This document shows, in pieces, positions 43,437 through 52,161 of a stretch of 64,000 nucleotides of DNA. Within the stretch, counting starts at the first letter, position 1. Every line of letters begins with the position of its first letter. The DNA comes from Nocardioides luti. GTDB lineage: Bacteria > Actinomycetota > Actinomycetes > Propionibacteriales > Nocardioidaceae. The position numbers and the translations under genes are program-made. A model generated the notes under the pieces. It worked only from the letters and a program-made list of their open reading frames with translations, was not told the origin of the DNA and searched no databases. The stretch lies in NCBI RefSeq assembly GCF_014212315.1, contig NZ_JACKXE010000001.1, positions 558,001 to 622,000 of the forward strand, read 5' to 3'.

Positions 43437-43744
43437 ATGAGAAATCTAGCGCGGCACGATCGGCCGGGCAACGATTTCTGCTCAAGGTTCCCGCAAGATC
43501 GGGAAGCCCTGCGGAGTTCGCGGCCGCGCTGGCGGTTTCCGCCCGGCTGGTGGCCGCCGTCCATGCGTCCGGCTGGGCAAATGAGCAACTGAGAGCTGAT
43601 GATGACTGAGCGACATCATCCGAGGGCGGATAACTCTGCGTGGGTCGTGGCAGGCGCTCTCAAGTTTCCAGCCGGCGGCATCGAGCGTCCCGTGACGATG
43701 TGAGCAGCGCCGGCGACGACGAGGAAGTCCCGGGGTGTGACGAG

Positions 43745-44914
43745 GTGTCTGAACCCATCGATAGCCCGATGCCGCTGAACGAGGAGCGCGAGCCTGCCCA
43801 GCAGGCGCTCGAACGTAGTGAAGAGCGCCACCGGCTCGTGGCTGGCGTGACTCGTGAGGTCATCTGGGATGCGGATCTGTTGACGGGACTGACGAGCTGG
43901 TCGGGTGCTGTACGAGACGTCTTCGGCATGCAGCACGATCTCGTGGACATCGACTTCGAGTGGTGGCGCGCGCGCATCCACCCCGCTGACGTCCCCGATG
44001 TCCTTGCAGCCCGTGATGCCGCCCTCCGTTCACCCAGCGGGCGATACGGGATCGAGTACCGGTTGAGGCACGAGGCCGGCCGCTACGTCATCGTCTCGGC
44101 ACGTGGGCAGGTCCTACGCGATGCGGAAGGCGTCGCCGTGCGCTTCCTCGGGTCGATGCTGGATGTCACCGACTTCCGACGTCAGGAGGAGGAGCTCAAC
44201 TTCGCCCGGCGCGTGGCCGAGAAGGCCAACGACGCGAAGAGCGAGCTTCTTCGTCGCCTGGTGGTCGCTCAAGAGGACGAGAGGGCGCGGATCGCCGCCG
44301 ACGTCCATGACGATTCCGTCCAGTCCATCGCGGTCCTCGATCTGCGACTCGGGAGCCTCGAACGCCGGCTCGGAGACTCGGCACCCGACTTGGTGCCATC
44401 CATCAACGAGCTGAGGGCGGCCGTCAGAGACGTCTCCAGGGGGTTGCGCGACCTCCTCTTCGAACTCGAGCCCGCCCACAGCGGGGCTGACCTCACCGAG
44501 ACTCTCCGCTCCGCCACGGCACAGATCTTCGAGGAGGTCGACCTGGACTGGACAGTCGGATTCGATGAGGGCGCCGGACCGATGCCGGTGGATTGGCCGA
44601 ATGACGTCGCACGCGCCCAGATCCTCCGGATCGTCAAGGAGGCCCTGATCAATGTCCGGAAGCACGCAGCGGCCACGCGGGTCGATGTCGTCATCCGACG
44701 GGTCGACGGAGGGGTGGAGATCGTCGTCGCGGACGACGGCGTCGGTCCCGCGGGCACCCAGAGTCCTCCCCGCCCCGGTCACCGAGGCCTCGCCACCATG
44801 CGGGACCGCGCGGAGATCGCCGGGGGTTGGTGCACGGTCGAGGCAACCTCACCCGGGACCGTGGTAAGGCTCTGGCTACCGTCCACGAGTCCGGGTCCAG
44901 CCGGGAGCAGCTGA
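43745..44914 (+). CDS. PAS-containing sensor histidine kinase of the NarL/HisKA_3 type
   Basis: About 389 residues from the GTG at 43745 (an ATG at 43769 is also possible). A PAS/PAC domain (about 25-145: RLVAGVTREVIWDADLLTG and a PAC-like ending RFLGSMLDVTDFRRQEEEL) leads to a HisKA_3 dimerisation helix with the phospho-accepting His (EDERARIAADVHDDSVQSIA) and a HATPase_c domain (N box LRIVKEALINVRKHA, G box VADDGVGPAG). No membrane segment, so it is a soluble sensor. No response regulator is adjacent. GC and codon use are lower than in the neighbours, suggesting later acquisition. Confidence 0.88.
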   Translation: MSEPIDSPMPLNEEREPAQQALERSEERHRLVAGVTREVIWDADLLTGLTSWSGAVRDVFGMQHDLVDIDFEWWRARIHPADVPDVLAARDAALRSPSGRYGIEYRLRHEAGRYVIVSARGQVLRDAEGVAVRFLGSMLDVTDFRRQEEELNFARRVAEKANDAKSELLRRLVVAQEDERARIAADVHDDSVQSIAVLDLRLGSLERRLGDSAPDLVPSINELRAAVRDVSRGLRDLLFELEPAHSGADLTETLRSATAQIFEEVDLDWTVGFDEGAGPMPVDWPNDVARAQILRIVKEALINVRKHAAATRVDVVIRRVDGGVEIVVADDGVGPAGTQSPPRPGHRGLATMRDRAEIAGGWCTVEATSPGTVVRLWLPSTSPGPAGSS

Positions 44915-45008
44915 GGCCCCACCACGCCGGGGTTGCTTGCTCGGTGCCGTGCAAGAGACCTGAGCACCGCCTCCGACGTGCGGTCTCGTCGTTCAGGTGC
45001 TCAGGTGC

Positions 45009-46511
45009 TCAGTCGAGGTAGTCGCGCAGGACCTGCGAGCGCGACGGGTGCCGCAGCTTCGACATCGTCTTCGACTCGATCTGGCGGATCCGCTCGCGGG
45101 TCACGCCGTAGACCTTGCCGATCTCGTCGAGGGTCTTCGGCTGGCCGTCGGTCAGGCCGAAGCGCATCGAGACGACGCCTGCCTCACGCTCGGAGAGCGT
45201 GTCGAGGACGGCGTGCAGCTGCTCCTGGAGGAGCGTGAACGACACCGCGTCGGCCGGGACGATCGCCTCGGAGTCCTCGATGAGGTCGCCGAACTCGGAG
45301 TCGCCGTCCTCGCCGAGGGGCGTGTGCAGCGAGATGGGCTCACGGCCGTACTTCTGGACCTCGATGACCTTCTCGGGGGTCATGTCGAGCTCCTTGGCCA
45401 GCTCCTCCGGGGTGGGCTCGCGGCCCAGGTCCTGGAGCATCTGGCGCTGGACGCGCGCGAGCTTGTTGATGACCTCGACCATGTGGACCGGGATCCGGAT
45501 GGTGCGGGCCTGGTCGGCCATGGCGCGGGTGATGGCCTGACGGATCCACCACGTGGCGTACGTCGAGAACTTGTAGCCCTTGGTGTAGTCGAACTTCTCG
45601 ACCGCGCGGATCAGGCCGAGGTTGCCCTCCTGGATCAGGTCCAGGAACAGCATGCCGCGACCGGTGTAGCGCTTGGCCAGCGAGACGACGAGACGCAGGT
45701 TGGCCTCGAGGAGGTGGTTCTTGGCGCGGCGGCCGTCCTCGGAGATCCACTCGAGCTCCTCGTGGATCTTCGGCGTGATCTTGCCGCCCTTGGCCAGCTT
45801 CTCCTCGGAGAAGAGGCCGGCCTCGATCCGCTTGGCGAGCTCGACCTCCATCTCGGCGTTGAGGAGCGGCACCTTGCCGATCTGCTTGAGGTAGTCCTTG
45901 ACGGGGTCGGCGGTCGCGCCGGCGACCATGACCTGCTGCTCGGGCTCGTCGGTGTCGTCGGCGGCCGAGACCACGAACGTCGCGGACTTCTCGTCCTCGA
46001 CGATCGTCGGGTCGGTCTTGACGTCCTTCTCGAAGACGTCGTCCGGGATGTCCGGGAGGATCTTCTTGCCGTCGGCGCCGATGGTGGCGGGCTCGACGGC
46101 GGCGTCGGCCGTGGCGGCCGCAGCCTTCTTGGCCGGGGCACGCTTGGCCGGAGCCTTCTTCGCCGGGGCCTCGGCCGTGGCGGTCGCGGTGGCGCTCGTC
46201 GCGGCCGCGGTCTTCTTGGCCGGGGCCTTCTTGGCGGCGGTCTTGGCCGTCGCGGTGGCGGTCTTGCGCGGCGCGGCGGCAGCGGCGACGGCACGACTGG
46301 TCGCGACAGGGATCTGGACCGAGATGCCGAGACCGCTCAGGTGACCCAGCAGTGCCTTGAGGTGGCGGGGTTCCACCTGGGCGTCTTCACTGGCCTGGCG
46401 CACCTCCTCGGGCGTCAGGCTGCCGGTCGGGGTGCCACGCTCGATCAGCGCGGCAACGGCAGGGTGCGTGAGCACCTCGGCGGGGAGCATCTTGCGTGCG
46501 TTCGAGGACAC
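45009..46511 (-). CDS. rpoD: Principal RNA polymerase sigma factor (RpoD/HrdB/SigA)
   Basis: 500 residues. An N-terminal domain (about 1-60) precedes a long Ala/Lys/Pro-rich linker (about 75-130, repeats of AAKKAPAKK type), then region 1.2 ([16 protein letters not shown]), region 2 ([39 protein letters not shown]), region 3 and region 4 ([20 protein letters not shown]). It directs RNA polymerase to housekeeping promoters, consistent with the many TANNNT elements in the window. The GTG at 46511 is chosen because AGAGG lies 5 nt upstream; the GTG two codons earlier is too close. The linker resembles HrdB of Streptomyces. Confidence 0.96.
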   Translation of the reverse strand: MSSNARKMLPAEVLTHPAVAALIERGTPTGSLTPEEVRQASEDAQVEPRHLKALLGHLSGLGISVQIPVATSRAVAAAAAPRKTATATAKTAAKKAPAKKTAAATSATATATAEAPAKKAPAKRAPAKKAAAATADAAVEPATIGADGKKILPDIPDDVFEKDVKTDPTIVEDEKSATFVVSAADDTDEPEQQVMVAGATADPVKDYLKQIGKVPLLNAEMEVELAKRIEAGLFSEEKLAKGGKITPKIHEELEWISEDGRRAKNHLLEANLRLVVSLAKRYTGRGMLFLDLIQEGNLGLIRAVEKFDYTKGYKFSTYATWWIRQAITRAMADQARTIRIPVHMVEVINKLARVQRQMLQDLGREPTPEELAKELDMTPEKVIEVQKYGREPISLHTPLGEDGDSEFGDLIEDSEAIVPADAVSFTLLQEQLHAVLDTLSEREAGVVSMRFGLTDGQPKTLDEIGKVYGVTRERIRQIESKTMSKLRHPSRSQVLRDYLD

Positions 46512-46662
46512 GAACACCTCTCGTCAACAGACAGTCACAACACGTGCGGACCACATGGGGGCGCGGCAAGGCCCGCTATCGTCAAGAGCCGCGTCGTCAT
46601 TCTGCCACGGCACCGGTGAGCAGGTGGCATTCCCCCCGCTCCCGCCGACAATCCGTACGCCG

Positions 46663-47232
46663 TCAGGCCTGCTGCGCCTTCGCGGCGGCCTTCTTCTCCT
46701 TCTTGAAGTCCCGCACCTTCTGCAGCGAGGCCGGGTCGACGACGTCCGCCACCGAGCGGAAGCCGTCCTCGGCGTAGGCCCCGACGGCGGTCTCCCAGCC
46801 CTCCGGACGGACGCCGAGCTGCTTGGCCAGCAGGGCCACGAAGATCTGCGCCTTCTGCTTGCCGAAGCCCGGCAGCTCCATGACGCGCTTGAGCAGCTCC
46901 TTGCCGGAGCCCGTTTCGGACCACAGGCGGGAGGCGTCGCCGTCGTACTTCTCCTCGACGATCGCCGCCAGCGCTTGCAGGCGGGTGGCCATCGAGCCCG
47001 GGAAGCGGTGGATCGCCGGGGTGGTCGCGGCCATCGTCGCGAACTCCTCCGGGTCGGCCGCCGCGATCCGCGCGGGGTCGAGCGTGCCGAAGCGGTCGAG
47101 GATCTTCGCCGGGCCGCGGAACGCGTGCTCCATGGGGTACTGCTGGTCGAGCATCATCCCGACCAGCAGGGCGAAGGGATCGTCGCTCAGGACCTGGTCG
47201 GCGGAGGTGTCGCCGGTGATGTGGATCGCCAT
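46663..47232 (-). CDS. HhH-GPD-type base-excision repair-like protein
   Basis: 189 residues from the ATG at 47232. Residues 15-150 contain the helical HhH-GPD fold (DDPFALLVGMMLDQQYPMEHA, later ELPGFGKQKAQIFVALLAK, which is the helix-hairpin-helix). The C-terminus is Lys/Ala-rich. These proteins (a TIGRFAM family of uncharacterised actinobacterial HhH-GPD proteins) probably excise damaged bases, but the catalytic Asp expected after the hairpin is not obvious. The start codon lies inside a perfect inverted repeat (47229-47252). Confidence 0.85.
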   Translation of the reverse strand: MAIHITGDTSADQVLSDDPFALLVGMMLDQQYPMEHAFRGPAKILDRFGTLDPARIAAADPEEFATMAATTPAIHRFPGSMATRLQALAAIVEEKYDGDASRLWSETGSGKELLKRVMELPGFGKQKAQIFVALLAKQLGVRPEGWETAVGAYAEDGFRSVADVVDPASLQKVRDFKKEKKAAAKAQQA

Positions 47233-47252
47233 GGGGCAAGGATGCCCCATGG
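47229..47252. promoter_or_regulatory. Perfect 10-bp inverted repeat over the start codon of the HhH-GPD gene
   Basis: CCATGGGGCA (47229-47238), AGGA, TGCCCCATGG (47243-47252). The ATG of the gene is inside the left arm (minus strand). In RNA the hairpin would hide the start codon; in DNA it could be an operator. Confidence 0.55.
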
Positions 47253-47271
47253 CGGCACGGTCAGGTGAGCC

Positions 47272-47676
47272 TCAGTCGCCGGCCTTGACCGCCAGCACGG
47301 CGCAGTGCGCGTCGAGCAGGATGCGCTGGGCGTTGCTGCCCAGGATCAGCTTGCCGACGGGCGAGCGACGGCGCAGGCCGATGACGATCAGCTCGGCGTC
47401 GTTGGCCTCGGCGATGCTGATGAGGTCCTCGGCGGGCTCGAACCCGCGGACCAGCTGACGCAGGTCGTAGGTCACGCCCGACTCGTCCAGCCGCTTGCGG
47501 ACGGCGTCCATCTCGGACTCGGCCTTCTTAGCGGCCGAGGCGTCGAACTCCTGACCACCCCGGTGGGAGTTCACGACGACGAGCTTGGTGCCACGCAGCT
47601 TCGCCTCGTCGATCGCCTTGCCCAGTGCCGCTTCGCCCTCCGGCTTGGGCACGTAACCCACTACGACGGTCCCCAT
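47272..47676 (-). CDS. Universal stress protein (UspA family)
   Basis: 134 residues, a single Usp domain. The N-terminal strand is TVVVGYVPKPEGEAAL, and the ATP-loop region near residue 99 reads IGLRRRSPVGKLILGSNAQRIL, close to the G-x2-G-x9-G-S pattern of ATP-binding Usps. It is likely a cytoplasmic dimer acting in stress or dormancy. GGAGGG ends 3 nt before the ATG, a usable leadered site. It ends 40 bp upstream of the HhH-GPD gene and may share its transcript. Confidence 0.93.
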   Translation of the reverse strand: MGTVVVGYVPKPEGEAALGKAIDEAKLRGTKLVVVNSHRGGQEFDASAAKKAESEMDAVRKRLDESGVTYDLRQLVRGFEPAEDLISIAEANDAELIVIGLRRRSPVGKLILGSNAQRILLDAHCAVLAVKAGD

Positions 47677-47809
47677 CGACCCTCCTCGTCCTCATCAGTC
47701 GGGCGCGCTGCCCACGAGGCACGCTAACCGATCCGCGCACGCCGCGGGAGCCTGTGGACGAGCGACGCGCGCGCCGCCGGGATCGGGGAGGGTGGTCGCG
47801 GAGGTCGCG

Positions 47810-48232
47810 ATGGAGGGAATCACCGAGCCCGTGCCGACCTGGCTGCACACCGCGCTGCGCCGGGCGGTGCTGGACCACGCGCGTGCGGAGCGGCGTCGCA
47901 GCTTCGCCCCGTTGGTGCACGTCGGCACCCCGGGCGGGTCGGAGGCGGTCTTCGCGCTGACCCCCGACGAGCCGTCCGACCACGCGCTGCGGACCGACCT
48001 CGTCGCCGCGCTGGTCCGCCGGACCGTGCTCCCGTCCGCCGAGCCGATCGTGTGGCTGACCCGGCCCGGCGACCTCACCGTGCAGGACCACGACCTGCTC
48101 TGGCTGTCCGCGGCGCGGGCGGCCTGCGCCGAGGCCGGGCGGCCGCTCACGCTGGTCGTCGTCACGCGGACCGCCTGGCGCGACCCGCGCAGCGGCGTCG
48201 GGCGGGTCTGGAAGCGGCTCCGCGAGCGCTGA
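47810..48232 (+). CDS. Hypothetical protein
   Basis: 140 residues. A soluble alpha/beta protein with Arg-rich N-terminal helix (WLHTALRRAVLDHARAERRR) and strands in a Rossmann-like spacing (PIVWLTRPGDL, LTLVVVTRTAWRDPRSG). The ATG at 47810 has GGAGG 5 nt upstream and is preferred over a GTG at 47792. It converges with the GCS2 gene, with only 2 bp between stops. No family recognised; the coding call is based on codon position GC and the good ribosome binding site. Confidence 0.75.
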   Translation: MEGITEPVPTWLHTALRRAVLDHARAERRRSFAPLVHVGTPGGSEAVFALTPDEPSDHALRTDLVAALVRRTVLPSAEPIVWLTRPGDLTVQDHDLLWLSAARAACAEAGRPLTLVVVTRTAWRDPRSGVGRVWKRLRER

Positions 48233-48234
48233 GC

Positions 48235-49698
48235 TCACTCCCAGGTGTGGACCGGCTCGTTCGTGTGCATGCCCTGGATGTACTCGAGCAGGGTCGCGCG
48301 CAGGGCGTCGTACCGGTCGAGGTCGGACCGCTTGCCCATCCGGCGGACGAACCACTCCGAGCCGGTCACGCCGGTGAGGCAGCGCTGCTCGATGATGCCG
48401 AGCAGGCGGTCCCGCTCCTCGGGCGCGGCGCCCCAGGCGTCCAGGCCCTGGTGGGCCAGGGGCAGCAGCCGGCGCAGGATCAGCTCGGTGGCGCGCACCT
48501 GGCCGACCCCGGGCCAGTAGATCTGCGCGTCGATCCCCTGCTGGGCCGCGACGTGGAAGTTCTCCTCCGCGGCGCTGAAGGACATCTGCGACCACAGGGG
48601 GCGCTCGCTCTCGGCGACCGCGCGCACCAGGCCGAAGTAGAACGCCGCGTTGGCCATCGTGTCGGCCACCGTGGGGCCGGCCGCCAGGAGGCGGTTCTCG
48701 ACGCGAAGGTGCGGCACTCCCCCGGCGACGTCGTAGACGGGGCGGTTCCAGCGGTAGACCGTGCCGTTGTGCAGGCGCAGCTCGGCGAGCTGCGGGGTGC
48801 CGCCGGCCTCGAGGACCTCGAGCGGGTCCTCCTCCTCGGTGACCGGCAGCAGCGCCGGGAAGTAGCGGACGTTCTCCTCGAAGAGGTCGAAGACCGAGGT
48901 GATCCAGCGCTCGCCGAACCAGACCCGGGGCCGGACGCCCTGGGCCTTGAGCTCCTCGCTGCGGGTGTCGGTGGCCTGCTCGAAGAGCGGGATCCGGGTC
49001 TCCTGCCACAGCTGCTTGCCGAGGAGGTACGGCGAGTTGGTGCCGACGGCCAGCTGCACGGCGGCGATCGCCTGGGAGGCGTTCCAGTAGTCGGCGAACT
49101 GGTCCGGCGAGGTCTGCACGTGGAACTGCGTGCTGGTGCAGGCCGCCTCGGGCACGATCGAGTCGGCCGTGGTCTTGAGCGACTCGGTGCCGGTGATCGA
49201 GATCGTGATGTCCTCGCCGCGGGCGTTGAGGATCTGCTCGCTGAGCAGGCGGTAGCGCGGGTTGGCGCTGAGGCTCGCGAGCCCCATGTGGCCCTCGTCG
49301 AGCGTCGGCAGGATGCCGATCATCACCATGTGCGCGCCCACCTCGGCGGACTTGCTCTCGGCGTCGTTGAGGCTGCGGCGCAGGTTGTCCTCGAAGGTCG
49401 TGAGCCCACCCTCGCGGAGCTTGGCCGGCGGCACGTTGATCTCGATGTTGAACTGGCCGAGCTCGGTCTGGAAGTCGGGGTCGGCGATCGCGGCCAGGGC
49501 CTCGGCGTTCTTCAGGGCCGGGTCGCCGAGCTCGTCGACGAGGTTCAGCTCGACCTCGATCCCGGTCATCGGGTCGTCGGTGTCGAAGCGCGCCTCGCGC
49601 AGCATCCGGGCGAAGACGTCGAGGCAGCGCCGCACCTTCTCCCGGTGCCGGGTCCGGTCGGCCCGGGAGAACTCCTGCGCGTCTACCTCTTCACCCAT
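48235..49698 (-). CDS. Glutamate-cysteine ligase family 2 (GCS2) carboxylate-amine ligase
   Basis: 487 residues. The GCS2 fold is recognisable from GIEVELNLVDE near residue 47 (substrate/metal site), GQFNIEINVPP, the STQFHVQTSP block and LRVENRLLAAGPT. It belongs to the ATP-dependent ligases that join a carboxylate and an amine, such as glutamate and cysteine. Because Actinobacteria of this type normally rely on mycothiol, the true substrate is uncertain; ergothioneine precursor synthesis (EgtA-like) is one option, but that family is distinct. TAGGGT ends 6 nt before the ATG. Confidence 0.88.
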   Translation of the reverse strand: MGEEVDAQEFSRADRTRHREKVRRCLDVFARMLREARFDTDDPMTGIEVELNLVDELGDPALKNAEALAAIADPDFQTELGQFNIEINVPPAKLREGGLTTFEDNLRRSLNDAESKSAEVGAHMVMIGILPTLDEGHMGLASLSANPRYRLLSEQILNARGEDITISITGTESLKTTADSIVPEAACTSTQFHVQTSPDQFADYWNASQAIAAVQLAVGTNSPYLLGKQLWQETRIPLFEQATDTRSEELKAQGVRPRVWFGERWITSVFDLFEENVRYFPALLPVTEEEDPLEVLEAGGTPQLAELRLHNGTVYRWNRPVYDVAGGVPHLRVENRLLAAGPTVADTMANAAFYFGLVRAVAESERPLWSQMSFSAAEENFHVAAQQGIDAQIYWPGVGQVRATELILRRLLPLAHQGLDAWGAAPEERDRLLGIIEQRCLTGVTGSEWFVRRMGKRSDLDRYDALRATLLEYIQGMHTNEPVHTWE

Positions 49699-49710
49699 GA
49701 CCGCACCCTA
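49699..49710 (-). promoter_or_regulatory. Leaderless-type -10 element (TAGGGT) for the GCS2 gene
   Basis: TAGGGT on the minus strand (49710-49705) ends 6 nt before the ATG at 49698. Confidence 0.55.
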
Positions 49711-49724
49711 GGCGCAAACCCCGC

Positions 49725-50711
49725 TCAGGTGGAGTGACGACCGCTCCGGGGACGGAGGTGGCCCCACCCCTCCTCCCACTCCCGCGGCGGCACCGCCCGC
49801 TGCAGCAGGGCGGCCACGAGGCCGGCCGGGTCCGGTGGGTCCGCACCGTCGGGCGTGACGGCCTCGCACCGGTCGAGGGCGCACCAGGCGAGGGCGCCGT
49901 GCCCGGCCAGCCAGGCCGCGAAGGCCAGCAGTGCGGCCGGTGCCGCGGCCAGCGCGTCGGGCGCCCGGCGCAGCAGGTCGGTCCAGAGCTCGACGTGCGC
50001 CCGGACGTCGGCGCGGTCCACCTGCTCCCGGGCGACGTCGCGGACGTCCGGCACCCGGACGGCGGTGAGCAGCCGCGCCGCCTCGACGTCGTCGGGCAGC
50101 GTCGCATCGCGGACCAGGCGGCGGACCGTGCCGGCGACCCAGACCTGCTCGGTGCCGTCGTCGCGCCCCCATCGGGGCAGGGCGGCCACGGCCGCGGCGA
50201 CCGCCGCCGCCCGCTCGGGGTCCGGCGCCAGGGAGGCCGCCAGCTCGTCGCGCGACCCGTGCGTGACGCGCCCGTCGAGGACGGCCTGCGCGGCGAAGGG
50301 GTGGGCGCTGACGTCGTACGGCACTCCCCCGGCGGGCACGCCCAGTCGCCCGCCCGGGGCGAGGGAGAACCAGCGGCCGTCGTGCGCCCGGAAGGCGTCG
50401 AGGACGTCGATGCCCGACGACCGGGCCTCCCGGCGCAGCGCCCCCACCGCGCGGGACGCGGCCGGCCCGTCCGCGGAGTAGGCCACGAGGACGACGTGGC
50501 GCACGCCGTGCTCGCGCGCAGGGCCGAGCAGCATCTCCACCACCTCCGTGACCTCGTCGGGACCCGGCGGCAGGTCCACCCGGGCGTGGAACGGGCGCGG
50601 GCCGCCGAAGGTGAGCATCACGAGGGAGTCGGTCGGCTGGAAGCCGAGCACGACGGGGACGGCGGCGAGGAGGTCCTCGGGGGTGCGGGCGGTGAGCGTG
50701 GTGGGTGTCAT
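49725..50711 (-). CDS. DUF4192 family protein
   Basis: 328 residues. The start RTPEDLLAAVPVVLGFQPTDSLVML and the later GPAREHGVRHVVLVAYS are typical of DUF4192, a family restricted to Actinobacteria with no known function. It has no signal peptide or membrane segment. GGAGG lies upstream of the ATG at 50711, making a leadered mRNA likely. It is divergent from dinB (115 bp apart). Confidence 0.92.
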   Translation of the reverse strand: MTPTTLTARTPEDLLAAVPVVLGFQPTDSLVMLTFGGPRPFHARVDLPPGPDEVTEVVEMLLGPAREHGVRHVVLVAYSADGPAASRAVGALRREARSSGIDVLDAFRAHDGRWFSLAPGGRLGVPAGGVPYDVSAHPFAAQAVLDGRVTHGSRDELAASLAPDPERAAAVAAAVAALPRWGRDDGTEQVWVAGTVRRLVRDATLPDDVEAARLLTAVRVPDVRDVAREQVDRADVRAHVELWTDLLRRAPDALAAAPAALLAFAAWLAGHGALAWCALDRCEAVTPDGADPPDPAGLVAALLQRAVPPREWEEGWGHLRPRSGRHST

Positions 50712-50814
50712 GCGGGGAGCCTCCCCGTGGGGGCGGACGGTCGACGCGTGCGCGCTGCGGGCCTGTGGACGACGGGTGCGCCCGGTGACATCCGGGACGG
50801 TCGGTGGGCCGCGC

Positions 50815-50826
50815 TACGGTCCTCGC
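50815..50826 (+). promoter_or_regulatory. Leaderless-type -10 element (TACGGT) for dinB
   Basis: TACGGT at 50815-50820 ends 6 nt before the GTG at 50827. I see no obvious LexA box (GAACnnnnGTTC type) nearby. Confidence 0.55.
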
Positions 50827-52161
50827 GTGCGTACGTCGGCGTCGGTCCTCCACCTGGACCTGGACGCGTTCTTCGCCTCCGTCGAGCAGCGTGACAAGCC
50901 GTCGCTGCGCGGCAAGCCGGTGGTCGTGGGCGGCGTCGGCGGTCGCGGCGTGGTGGCGACGGCGTCCTACGAGGCCAGGAAGTACGGCGTGCGCTCGGCC
51001 ATGTCCACGCGCGAGGCGCGGTCCCGCTGCCCGCACGCAGCCTTCCTGACCGGGCGCTTCCACGCCTACCGCGAGGCCAGCGCGATCGTGATGGGGCTGC
51101 TCCGCTCCGTCTCGCCGCTGGTCGAGCCGCTCTCGCTCGACGAGGCCTTCGTGGACCTCGCCGCGGCCGACCTGCCCGACCTCGAGCTCGCGACCTGCGT
51201 GGCGGTGGCCGAGGACCTCCGCGCGCGGGTGCACGAGGCCACCGGCGGGCTGACGGCCTCGGTGGGGCTCGGCACGTCGAAGTTCATCGCCAAGGTCGCC
51301 AGCGACCTCGACAAGCCCGACGGCCTCACCGTGGTGCCGCCGGGGACCGAGCGCGACCTGCTCCGCCCGATGCTCGTGACCGTGATCCCGGGGGTGGGTC
51401 CCGCCACGGCCGAGCGGCTGCGCCGCGCCGGCATCCAGACGGTTGCCGACCTCGAGCTGGTCGACCTCGAGGAGCTGGTCCGGCTCGTGGGCAAGGCCCA
51501 CGGCAACGGCCTCTTCCACCTCGCCCGCGCCCAGGACGACCGCCTCGTCGTGGCCGAGCGCGAGGCCAAGTCGGTCAGCGTCGAGGGCACCTACGACACC
51601 GACCTCACCGACCGGAAGCTCATGGAGGGGCTGCTCACGCGCCAGGCCGGCGAGGTCGCCGAGCGGCTGCGCAAGCACGGGCTGTCGGGCCGCACGGTCT
51701 CGATCAAGGTCCGCCTCCACGACTTCACCACGCTGAGCCGCTCGAGCACGCTGAGCTCGCCGACCGACAGCACCGCCACCGTCGCCCGGATGGCCCGCGG
51801 GCTGCTCGCCGACCTCGACACGTCGGGCGGGGTGCGGCTGCTCGGTGTCGGCGTCTCCGGGCTCGCGGACTGGATCCAGGAGGACCTCTTCGGCGAGACC
51901 ACCGAGGAGGAGGTGGAGCCGCTGCCCGAGGTCGAGGTGCCCTCGTCGCGCCGCCGCACCTGGTCGCCCGGCATGGACGTCGAGCACACCACGATGGGCC
52001 GCGGCTGGGTGTGGGGCGCCGGCCGCGGGGTGGTGACCGTGCGCTTCGAGACGGCCGCGAGCGCGTCCGGCCCGGTGCGGTCCTACCCCGACGACGATCC
52101 CGAGCTCAGCGCGTGGCGCCCCGCGGATCCGGACGAAACCGCACCCGCTCCCCCGGCCTGA
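50827..52161 (+). CDS. dinB: DNA polymerase IV (Y-family, DinB)
   Basis: 444 residues. Catalytic acidic residues are present in LHLDLDAFFASVEQ (Asp near residue 10-12) and SLDEAFVDL (Asp-Glu near 105). The HhH of the thumb reads IPGVGPATAERLRRAGIQT, and a little-finger domain (about 240-355) follows. The C-terminal 80 residues (VEHTTMGRGWVWGAGRGVVTVRFE) form an extra domain present in many actinobacterial Pol IV proteins. It performs translesion synthesis. The GTG at 50827 puts the first catalytic strand at the N-terminus. Confidence 0.95.
   Translation: MRTSASVLHLDLDAFFASVEQRDKPSLRGKPVVVGGVGGRGVVATASYEARKYGVRSAMSTREARSRCPHAAFLTGRFHAYREASAIVMGLLRSVSPLVEPLSLDEAFVDLAAADLPDLELATCVAVAEDLRARVHEATGGLTASVGLGTSKFIAKVASDLDKPDGLTVVPPGTERDLLRPMLVTVIPGVGPATAERLRRAGIQTVADLELVDLEELVRLVGKAHGNGLFHLARAQDDRLVVAEREAKSVSVEGTYDTDLTDRKLMEGLLTRQAGEVAERLRKHGLSGRTVSIKVRLHDFTTLSRSSTLSSPTDSTATVARMARGLLADLDTSGGVRLLGVGVSGLADWIQEDLFGETTEEEVEPLPEVEVPSSRRRTWSPGMDVEHTTMGRGWVWGAGRGVVTVRFETAASASGPVRSYPDDDPELSAWRPADPDETAPAPPA

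Larger units (their letters stand above)
43201..43744. other. Intergenic stretch with two hairpins
   Basis: A 544-bp stretch between the TSP3 gene and the histidine kinase. It holds two hairpins, listed separately, and no convincing gene; the frame at 43400-43609 begins inside a hairpin and lacks a recognisable family. GC falls in the second half. Confidence 0.5.

Noticed and set aside
44958..45011. CCTGAGCACC/GGTGCTCAGG repeat between the kinase and rpoD as a regulatory switch
   Set aside because: More simply a loose bidirectional terminator between convergent genes; the long loop makes it weak evidence, so it was not listed as a feature.
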